Assembly (NCBI GenBank): GCA_964550025.1
Contig: CAZJYI010000007.1
Span: 62,001 to 126,000 of the forward strand
DNA: 64,000 nucleotides
Direction: 5' to 3'
DNA from: CAZJYI01 sp964550025
GTDB taxonomy: Bacteria; Verrucomicrobiota; Kiritimatiellia; UBA8416; CAYOBW01
This document shows, one piece after another, positions 57,990 through 64,000 of the stretch. The position numbers were made by a program, and so were the translations under genes. The notes under the pieces were generated by a model. That model searched no databases. It was not told where the DNA came from and was given only the letters and a program-made list of their open reading frames with translations. How positions within the stretch are numbered: position 1 is the stretch's first letter; the number at the start of each line of letters is the position of its first letter.

Positions 57990-59030
57990 CTATGTCGCAA
58001 CGCCGGCGGCCACTCCTTCGACAAACGCCTGTACCTGTTCCGTGCTCACGCCCTGCGGCATGCCGCCTCCGCAGGAATAGACGACCCGCCGCCGGTCGCC
58101 AAGCTCGCGGACCATCTGCGCGGTCTGCTCGCGCACGATGTCCGGCTCCGTTCGGGCGAGGACGTCACGTGGCGGGAGGTTTCCGAGAAAGGCGACGGAA
58201 TCGCCGCACAATTCTCGCATCTCGTTCATCGTGTGTTCGAAACTGAAGTTGAAGAGGTTGACTCCCAGGTCCGGCAGATGCGGAGCGCAGACAAGCCCTT
58301 TGGCGTCGTTGTGGAACGCCTTCACGCTGAACGGGAAGGCATCGTAGATCTGCTTCAGGTACGGGTGGGCAAACCGCCGGTAGTCGTCCTCGCCGACAAA
58401 CCCCACGATGTCGTCCAGCAGCAGGACGGCATCGATCGAACCGAACAGCTCCTTCTGGTACGCCACCCAGTCCACCGTGAAATCCGTGATCCTCTGGAGT
58501 AGCTTCTCACACGCCTCGGTGTGCGTGTACAGCGCCATCAGGAACTCGGTCGTGCCCATCAGGAACGAGGCGATGTTGAGCGGGCCGCGCGAGACGGCGA
58601 AACGAATCTCGTGTCCCGCCTCCCGAATGGCCGGCTCGGCGTGCCGCAGCCTCTCGACTACGAACGGCAGCAACCCGTCCGTCTTTATGTCGGGTTTCTC
58701 GATGCGTGAGATGCTCTCCGCGTCCTCAATGATCTTGTGGGCGTGCGGCAGGTTCTGCGTCTCCCAACTGCACTTCGCGCCGAAAGCCGAAGGCTCGGTG
58801 CACATCCCGAACTCGGACCAGAATCCGGGCAGGAAGATCACGTCGGGAAACGTGCGAATCGCCTTCAGGTTCGCCGCGAGCCAGAGCGACCCGCTGGTGT
58901 AGTAGTCCAGGGTGGTGATCCCGGCCCAACCGGGGAGCCAGGGGCTGTCGATAATGAAGCCGACGGGAGATACATCGGCCTCCTCGCCTTTGACGACGGA
59001 TTGTAGAGTTTGCCATTGCTTGTTTGTCAT
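57990..59030 (-). CDS. Uroporphyrinogen-decarboxylase-family protein (MtaA/CmuA-like)
   Basis: The 346-residue protein starts at ATG 59030; the longer frame upstream covers the control region. It has the UroD barrel pattern with SRGPLNIASFLMGTTEFL, LLLDDIVGFVGEDDYRRFAHP, VKAFHNDAKG and SFEHTMNEMRELCGD, and lacks the RQAGR motif of true haem-pathway enzymes. Relatives include methyl- and corrinoid-transferring proteins and many sugar-locus members of unknown activity in PVC bacteria. It is the first gene of the four-gene operon and is divergent from the XylR-like regulator. Confidence 0.82.
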   Translation of the reverse strand: MTNKQWQTLQSVVKGEEADVSPVGFIIDSPWLPGWAGITTLDYYTSGSLWLAANLKAIRTFPDVIFLPGFWSEFGMCTEPSAFGAKCSWETQNLPHAHKIIEDAESISRIEKPDIKTDGLLPFVVERLRHAEPAIREAGHEIRFAVSRGPLNIASFLMGTTEFLMALYTHTEACEKLLQRITDFTVDWVAYQKELFGSIDAVLLLDDIVGFVGEDDYRRFAHPYLKQIYDAFPFSVKAFHNDAKGLVCAPHLPDLGVNLFNFSFEHTMNEMRELCGDSVAFLGNLPPRDVLARTEPDIVREQTAQMVRELGDRRRVVYSCGGGMPQGVSTEQVQAFVEGVAAGVAT

Positions 59031-59148
59031 AGTTCTTCGTGGGATAGGTTCTTCTATGCTGGAGCCGACGGGTCGCCGCCACCGGGGGCATCCCGCCCGA
59101 ACAGCTTGGTACGCTACCATACTCACACCCGGCGAACAACCGCCACAC

Positions 59149-59176
59149 GTGCACATGAATCGTCATTTCGTGCACA
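59149..59176. promoter_or_regulatory. Two GTGCACA boxes, 21 bp apart, in the divergent control region
   Basis: CGTGCACA occurs at 59148-59155 and again at 59169-59176, an exact spacing of 21 bp (two helical turns). Each core GTGCAC is itself palindromic. They lie between the UroD-family gene and the XylR-like regulator, a natural place for binding by that regulator. Confidence 0.55.
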
Positions 59177-59219
59177 CTTGACGTTGACTTGCCGGGACCG
59201 GAACCGTAGAGTCGCGGCC

Positions 59220-60431
59220 GTGACAGCAGAGAAGAGACGGGGAGGCGGGGGTCCCAGGCGGATCGCGCTGTTGATGCAGTCGAACCGCCACTACGAACGC
59301 GGCCTCTTGAGGGGCATCGCGCGCTACTCGCAACTACACGGTCCCTGGCAATTCCTGCGCAGCATCCCCTACGTGTCCGGCGGCGAGATACTCTCGATCG
59401 ACCACCTTTTGAACTGGAAACCCGATGGTCTCATCGTACGCGAAAGCGAAGGGTGTGATGCCCTGTTGGAACTGGACCTCCCTACGGTCGTCTCGCCCTA
59501 TGCCGAGCCCTTCGAGGGGGTCTGCAATATCGTCGTGGACGACCGAACCGTCGGACTCGCGGGCGTACACTACTTCCTGGGCCGCGGTTTTCGCCACCTC
59601 GCTTTCTGCGGCATGGACGAGCTGTTTTTCTGGTCGCGCGGAAGACGGGACGGCTTCGTTGAGGCGGGACGCAAGGCGGGACACGAGGTACACGTCTACC
59701 AACCCCCGGCGCCACGGGAGCACATCAACTGGAGTCGCGACCTGAAAGCGCTCAGCGACTGGCTGCGCGCGTTGCCCTCCCCGCTGGGACTCATGGTCTG
59801 CAACGACGATTTCGCGCTGTTTGTCGCCGAGGCCTGCAAGCTCGCGGGACGGAGCGTTCCGGAGGACGTGGCGCTCCTGGGAGTGGGCAACGACGAGGCC
59901 GTCTGTGAGCTGACGGCGACACCGCTGTCGAGCGTACGGCTCAACACGGAGAACGCCGGCTACGAGTGCGCCGTCCGGCTTGCGGAGCTGATGCGCGGGC
60001 ACGGCGACGGAAACCAGCCGGTCGTCGTGCATGCGGGGGGCGTCGTCCAACGCCGCTCCACCGACGTGCTGGCGATGGAGGACCGCCACGTGGCAATGGC
60101 GATCCGCTTCATCCGTGACCGCACCGCCCAGCCGATCCACGTGGACGACGTCGTGGCCGCCGTGCCGCTGTCGCGCCGTGCCCTTTATACGCGGTTCAAA
60201 CGGGTCACCGGGCAAGCCTTGTATGCGTATATCCGCCACGCGCGGCTGGACGCCTTCACGCGGCTGCTGCTGGAAACCAATCTCAGCATCGCGCAGATCG
60301 CGGAGTCGATGGGGTTCCCGGACGAAAAGAACGTCGCGCGCTACTTCCGAAAGGTCCGCGGCTTGACGCCGCTGGCCTACCGCCGCCGCCACGGTACAGT
60401 GGCACCGACGGCGGGCAGTCACCGGGATTGA
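59220..60431 (+). CDS. XylR-like transcriptional regulator (sugar-binding domain plus AraC-type HTH)
   Basis: The GTG at 59220 keeps the first strand of the ligand domain (PRRIALLMQSNRHYERGLLR); a later ATG would remove it. The 403-residue protein has a LacI/periplasmic-binding-like domain (about 15-285: VDDRTVGLAGVHYFLGRGF, MVCNDDFALFVAEACK, GVGNDEAVCEL) and a C-terminal AraC-type DNA-binding domain with two HTHs (VAAVPLSRRALYTRFKRVTG and LSIAQIAESMGFPDEKNVAR). XylR-type proteins bind a sugar and activate catabolic operons. The divergent four-gene operon is the probable target. Confidence 0.9.
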   Translation: MTAEKRRGGGGPRRIALLMQSNRHYERGLLRGIARYSQLHGPWQFLRSIPYVSGGEILSIDHLLNWKPDGLIVRESEGCDALLELDLPTVVSPYAEPFEGVCNIVVDDRTVGLAGVHYFLGRGFRHLAFCGMDELFFWSRGRRDGFVEAGRKAGHEVHVYQPPAPREHINWSRDLKALSDWLRALPSPLGLMVCNDDFALFVAEACKLAGRSVPEDVALLGVGNDEAVCELTATPLSSVRLNTENAGYECAVRLAELMRGHGDGNQPVVVHAGGVVQRRSTDVLAMEDRHVAMAIRFIRDRTAQPIHVDDVVAAVPLSRRALYTRFKRVTGQALYAYIRHARLDAFTRLLLETNLSIAQIAESMGFPDEKNVARYFRKVRGLTPLAYRRRHGTVAPTAGSHRD

Positions 60432-60448
60432 GCCTGGGAAGGGCTGGA

Positions 60449-60729
60449 GGCCACAAGAGTCACAGGAGTCACAGAAGAGAGAGGCTACGGGGTAGCGTGG
60501 CACTCCTCGACGGCCTTGCCGCCAGGTTGGCCACCGGGTTTTCTCTTCTGTGTCTTTTGTGCCTTCTGTGGCCATTCAGCCCACCGTTCGGAGCTGGACT
60601 GCTCGACCCGGAACCACACGCACAGTGAGGCCTATGGTGCTGGAACAACGCAGAGAGGTCCTCTCCCTTCTGTGCATTCTGTGACTCTTGTGGCTATTCC
60701 CTTTGAATCGTTGCGGCTAAGACCTGCCT
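60449..60729. repeat. Dispersed inverted-repeat element, copy D (compound)
   Basis: The left arm is at 60449-60484 (GGCCACAAGAGTCACAGGAG). Two right-arm copies follow: 60539-60580 (TCTTCTGTGTCTTTTGTGCC, then TTCTGTGGCCATTC) and 60661-60700 (CTCTCCCTTCTGTGCATTC, then TGTGACTCTTGTGGC). The second copy with its flanks matches 37582-37660. The 60432-60716 gap contains nothing else. Confidence 0.72.
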
Positions 60730-62102
60730 GTGAACACGACCTTCCAGGTGCGGCCCGGTTCGTAGTCGGGCTTCATGACCATGATGAAGTCGTCCGTGAC
60801 CAGCGGGCGGTATTCCTTGCCGGACAGGACCTGCACATCGCTCAGTCGCTCCGGCAACCACAGGCAGAGCGGACAATCGGCGCGGGCCGTCCCCTTGGCT
60901 TCCGCGACGTTCACCGTGAGGATGTAGCGGCCCCGTTCTTTGACAAGGGACACCATCATGCCCGCGGGGACCTTCGAGACATCAAGTACGGCGCGGTGCG
61001 CCGGGTCCCCGTAGAACGCCACGACGTCGCGGTCGAACAACATACCGGAAGCATCGCGCCCCAGCCTGGCCACGTCGTCCATGGGAATACCGTGACCGTC
61101 TTCAGAAACTGTCAGATGCCTGTTCGCAATGTCCGGGTACTTGTCGTGCAGCGTATGAATGATGGCCTGGTTGTTGAAGAACCACGCCTCCGCCAGCGAG
61201 TAACGGCCGGCGAGGTGCTGCCACAGCTTGAAAGTCCCCCACCCGCCTTTCCCATACCAGGTTGGAACCGTGTAACCCACGAACTGGTTGAAGCCGTATC
61301 CGCTCAGCAGCGTCGGCGCCATTGTGTCGGGGCGTCTCTTGAAGTTGCCGATCAGGCAGTTGCCGGCACCCAGGAACACACGGGGATGGTCGTTCGTCGC
61401 AATGGGTACGCGCTCGCCCTTGCCGGTCATTCCACACCACACACCGTCCTCGCACACGGTGTTGCCCCGGCTGAAACTCATCTCCAGGTTTGTTTCCGTT
61501 GCGTGCCCGGAACCCACGACGAGCTCGGGTTTCATCTCCTGAAAGGTGTCCACAAACAGCTTGGTGCGATCAACCGAGCCATCGTTGTCACGGATCACAC
61601 TGCCTTTCGCATCTTTGCGCACAATGTCGCCGCGCCGCGCATCGCTGATGGTCAGAAGCCGGTCCAACAGACGGTGGTCCATGCCGGTGAGGGTCAGGGC
61701 TTTCCGAACGGTCGTCGGCTCCGTGGCCCGGGCCACACGCAAGGCCCCCTCGGGCGTCCCGGCCGACACAATGCCCCAGATCGTATCTCCATAAGGATCG
61801 GGGTCCAACCGTCGCGTCAGGCGGTGCACGGCCGCAACGTACGCACGGCCGATACTCTCCGGTGGCTCAACAAACGCCGTGTAGCGGGGCCGCAAGCGGG
61901 CGAGCGCCTTCCGGCACTCGCTGACGTGCCTCTCGTAGGTAATCACCTCTCCGGCGTGCTTCTCGACCAGGGCATCCGCAACCGCCTTCCAGGCCGGCCT
62001 GGCCAGCGTGGTGCTCCCCAGCACGACCGCGTACGGTTCTTCTCCAACGGCCAGCCGCGCCAAACAGGTGATGGCGATCAGACAGCAAGACAATGTGCGC
62101 AT
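60717..62102 (-). CDS. Secreted protein resembling clan CD / C25 (gingipain-like) cysteine peptidases
   Basis: The 461-residue protein has a signal peptide (LSCCLIAITCLARLAVGEE). The core resembles the C25 layout: PRYTAFVEPPESIGRAYVAA, a dyad formed by His200 in LVVGSGHATET and Cys249 in VFLGAGNCLIGNF, a LLSGYGFNQFVGYTVPTWYG stretch where C25 proteins have a conserved Gly-rich strand, and FYGDPAHR like the family's GDP ending. In clan CD the His follows a hydrophobic strand and Gly, and the Cys follows a second strand, as here. It would be an exported cysteine peptidase; activity is not proven. It stands alone on the minus strand, 92 bp after the TolC-like gene. Confidence 0.55.
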   Translation of the reverse strand: MRTLSCCLIAITCLARLAVGEEPYAVVLGSTTLARPAWKAVADALVEKHAGEVITYERHVSECRKALARLRPRYTAFVEPPESIGRAYVAAVHRLTRRLDPDPYGDTIWGIVSAGTPEGALRVARATEPTTVRKALTLTGMDHRLLDRLLTISDARRGDIVRKDAKGSVIRDNDGSVDRTKLFVDTFQEMKPELVVGSGHATETNLEMSFSRGNTVCEDGVWCGMTGKGERVPIATNDHPRVFLGAGNCLIGNFKRRPDTMAPTLLSGYGFNQFVGYTVPTWYGKGGWGTFKLWQHLAGRYSLAEAWFFNNQAIIHTLHDKYPDIANRHLTVSEDGHGIPMDDVARLGRDASGMLFDRDVVAFYGDPAHRAVLDVSKVPAGMMVSLVKERGRYILTVNVAEAKGTARADCPLCLWLPERLSDVQVLSGKEYRPLVTDDFIMVMKPDYEPGRTWKVVFTGRS

Positions 62103-62194
62103 GGCGTTCCTCGCGATAGATGTTACAGGAGGCCCACAAGCGGCCCTAACTACGCTGCGGGAGGATAGCCGATGCCGGGGCGAAGCGCAACGGG

Positions 62195-63544
62195 CTATTC
62201 CGGCGCACGTTGCGTACGCAGTATCGCGCCAAGCCGCTCCAGCTCGATGCGCGCGACGGCAAGCTGCCAGTCCGTGTCCAATGCCGCCAGGCGCGCGGCG
62301 ACGAGCGTGCGGCGCGCCCGCAGTCCTGGAAACGCGTCGGTCTTCCCCAGGCGGGAACGCGAATCGGCCAGCCGCCAGCTCTGTTCCGCCTCGGGAATCG
62401 TTGTTGTTCTCAGGACATCGAGTTCGGTTTCGAGATCCCTCGCGTCAACCAGCACCCGCGACAGGTCCGCCGCCACCGACAGCGCCGCAGCGCGCGCCAG
62501 CTCGCGAGATGACGCGACGTCGTGCGCGGCGGCACGCGTATCGGCCCGCGTCAGGTTCCGCAGGGGCAGGTCGATTTCCAGGGCAACGCCAAACTGGTCG
62601 CTGCCGGCACCGTCCGCGTCGTACTCGAAGTGCTTGAAGTGGCCGGTCACCCGCGGATCTGACCAGCGCCCGGCGCGGGCGGCTCCCAACCGCGCCCGGG
62701 CGACGAGAACGGCGGCCCGCACCGTGGCCAGTCTCGGCGAGGCATTCGTCACCGCGCGGTACAGCGTTGCGTAGTCCGGCAGCACGCGCGGCCCAACCGT
62801 CTGCCGTTCCGGCACGAGGCCGGCCGCGCGCTCGACCGGGGATACCCCGAGAGCCGCGTGGAACCGGCGAACAGCGTCGGCGGTACGGTCGGCGTTCACG
62901 GACAACGCGGCCGCGCGTTCCGCTCGGGCCACGGCAAAGCCGGCGGGGAAATCGGACGGCTTCCTGCCGGCCGTAACCAGCTCGGTCGCGAGTCCATGCT
63001 CCTGCTCGGCCGCTTCGCGGAGCTCCACGAGCAGCGCGCGTCTCTGCACAAGGTAACCGTACCGCCCATGCGACTGTTTGACGTCGGCGCGGACAGCAGC
63101 CCAGGCCTCGCCAAAACCGGCGTAGCGTTCCACGGCCTCGGCAGCCGCGAGGGCCACGCGGGCATCGCGCTTACCCCCGATTTCCAGCGTCTGGAAGACC
63201 TCCGTCCGGTAAAACGTCTTGTAGCCGTCCTCGTCGGCCACGTCGACGCGGAGCCGCGGATTCGGCCAGAGCCGGGCAACGAGCATCCGGTCCCTTCCCG
63301 CGGCAAAGGCGGCCCTTGCCGACCTCATGCGGGGGTGCTCGTACCAGGCATGGTACAAGGCGTCACGGAGTGCGACCGGACTCCTGATCTCGGGAGTCCA
63401 GCCCTCATACACCGCCATGCCATCGGGCATCTCCGGCAATTCCGCGGGCGGTGTAGCGGCGCGCGGAGCATAGCAGGACGTCGCCGCGCACAGCACGGCA
63501 AGCGGGCATCCCGCGCGGACCATCGCTCCCAGGAATCGCTTCAT
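62195..63544 (-). CDS. TolC-family outer-membrane efflux lipoprotein
   Basis: The 449-residue protein has a lipoprotein leader (PLAVLCAATSCYAP). Two outer-membrane efflux repeats follow: LRDALYHAWYEHPRMRSARA and LYRAVTNASPRLATVRAAVL mark the helical starts, with strand segments such as LRVDVADEDGYKTFYRTEV and DQFGVALEIDLPL. The QTLEIGGKR segment is typical of CusC/CzcC-like channels. It follows an ABC permease gene by 13 bp on the same strand, so the two probably form a MacB-type export system together with a missing adaptor further upstream. Confidence 0.85.
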   Translation of the reverse strand: MKRFLGAMVRAGCPLAVLCAATSCYAPRAATPPAELPEMPDGMAVYEGWTPEIRSPVALRDALYHAWYEHPRMRSARAAFAAGRDRMLVARLWPNPRLRVDVADEDGYKTFYRTEVFQTLEIGGKRDARVALAAAEAVERYAGFGEAWAAVRADVKQSHGRYGYLVQRRALLVELREAAEQEHGLATELVTAGRKPSDFPAGFAVARAERAAALSVNADRTADAVRRFHAALGVSPVERAAGLVPERQTVGPRVLPDYATLYRAVTNASPRLATVRAAVLVARARLGAARAGRWSDPRVTGHFKHFEYDADGAGSDQFGVALEIDLPLRNLTRADTRAAAHDVASSRELARAAALSVAADLSRVLVDARDLETELDVLRTTTIPEAEQSWRLADSRSRLGKTDAFPGLRARRTLVAARLAALDTDWQLAVARIELERLGAILRTQRAPE

Positions 63545-63557
63545 CGCCTGTTTCTTC

Positions 63558-64000
63558 CTACCTGTACCTCAGGGCCTCGACGACGGACATTCGCATGAGC
63601 CTGGAAAGCGGCAGCAGGGCCCCCAGCACACCGATCAGGACCGAAAGTGCCAGACCTCCGGCCACCACGGGCATGCCGACCCGCAGGAAGAAGGCCCCCT
63701 GCGACGTGCGGATCGGGAGGTCATGCAGCACGAACCCCAGGAGGACGCCCGCGGCGCCGCCCGCGATCGAAATCAACAGCGACTCGATGGCCAGCGACAG
63801 GGAAACGTCCGCCCGGCTGAAGCCGAGCACTCGCTGCGTTGCCGTCTCGCGGGCGCGCGTCACCACCGTCGTGTACATCGTGTTGACACCGATCAGCAGT
63901 CCGGCTACTGCCACCGCGGCCACCATGATGGTCGCCAACCAGTACACCCAGTTCAGCGTTCCGGTGAACTCCCGGTAGTAGTCGTTTTCCGACCACCCCT
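63558..64000 (-). CDS. MacB/FtsX-family ABC transporter permease, 5' part beyond the window
   Basis: The visible 146 residues are the C-terminal FtsX domain: a helix (ATIMVAAVAVAGLLIGVNTM), the conserved TVVTRARETATQRVLGFSRADV loop (in part), IESLLISIAGGAAGVLLGF and the last helix with LLPLSRLMRMSVVEALRY. The frame continues through the right edge without a start (GWSENDYYREFTGTLNWVYW). Such permeases extract substrates from the inner membrane or periplasm for export through TolC-type channels. It is upstream of, and probably co-transcribed with, the TolC-like lipoprotein gene. Confidence 0.88.
   Translation of the reverse strand, partial: GWSENDYYREFTGTLNWVYWLATIMVAAVAVAGLLIGVNTMYTTVVTRARETATQRVLGFSRADVSLSLAIESLLISIAGGAAGVLLGFVLHDLPIRTSQGAFFLRVGMPVVAGGLALSVLIGVLGALLPLSRLMRMSVVEALRYR

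Overview
The window is a GC-rich bacterial chromosome segment. Several features point to a member of the PVC group or a neighbouring phylum such as Kiritimatiellota, Lentisphaerota or Planctomycetota: a secreted LamG/hydrazine-synthase-alpha-like protein with CxxCH motifs, TAT-exported Gfo/Idh/MocA oxidoreductases, a DUF6807-like protein with HEAT repeats, a UroD-family protein beside a XylR/AraC-type regulator, many two-component proteins, and dispersed short intergenic repeats. This placement is an inference from gene content; no rRNA or tRNA gene is visible.

Layout. 1-848: end of a carrier-protein/thioesterase enzyme. 1963-2495: BrnT-like toxin with CopG-type antitoxin. 3233-19305: a 13-gene exopolysaccharide operon, mostly joined by 4-bp start/stop overlaps. 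It encodes three GT4 enzymes, a phosphoglycosyltransferase-like/GT26 fusion, a small membrane protein, an alkaline-phosphatase-superfamily enzyme, a GT2, a TolC-like channel, a nucleotidyltransferase, an APH-like kinase, a flippase, a polymerase/ligase and a Wzz/BY-kinase-like co-polymerase. 19551-24059: metallophosphoesterase, GT4, acyltransferase and UppP. 24178-27624: the large secreted protein. 27914-39679: HPt protein, response regulators, an NtrC-family activator, three histidine kinases, small membrane proteins and a transglutaminase-like lipoprotein. 39663-49360: mutS, rsmA, a SurA-like isomerase, a membrane-anchored DHH-type protein and a ComEC-like protein. 49741-52679: restriction-modification island (HNH nuclease, HTH-fused C5 methyltransferase, Vsr). 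52941-60431: UroD/oxidoreductase/DUF6807-HEAT operon divergent from a XylR-like regulator. 60717-64000: C25-like secreted protein, TolC-like lipoprotein and an ABC permease (partial).

Main result. Three sigma-54-type (-24/-12) promoters were found by reading the sequence: one upstream of the exopolysaccharide operon (3001-3016, +) and two pointing outward from one intergenic region (35981-35995, -; 36300-36316, +). Each has an 18-bp dyad (6-bp arms, 6-bp spacer; related arms TGTYC/GRACA) whose centre is exactly 98.5 bp upstream of the first G of the -24 GG; the third dyad is only half conserved. This suggests one enhancer-binding protein, plausibly the NtrC-family regulator at 29110-30618, controls the exopolysaccharide operon, two small membrane proteins and a LapG-like transglutaminase-fold lipoprotein as a single regulon.

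Several proteins have lost expected catalytic residues: the phosphoglycosyltransferase-like domain, the BY-kinase P-loop and the ComEC metallo-beta-lactamase-like tail. Dispersed repeats built on TTCTGTG-CATTCTGTGGCCA-like arms mark at least four intergenic regions.
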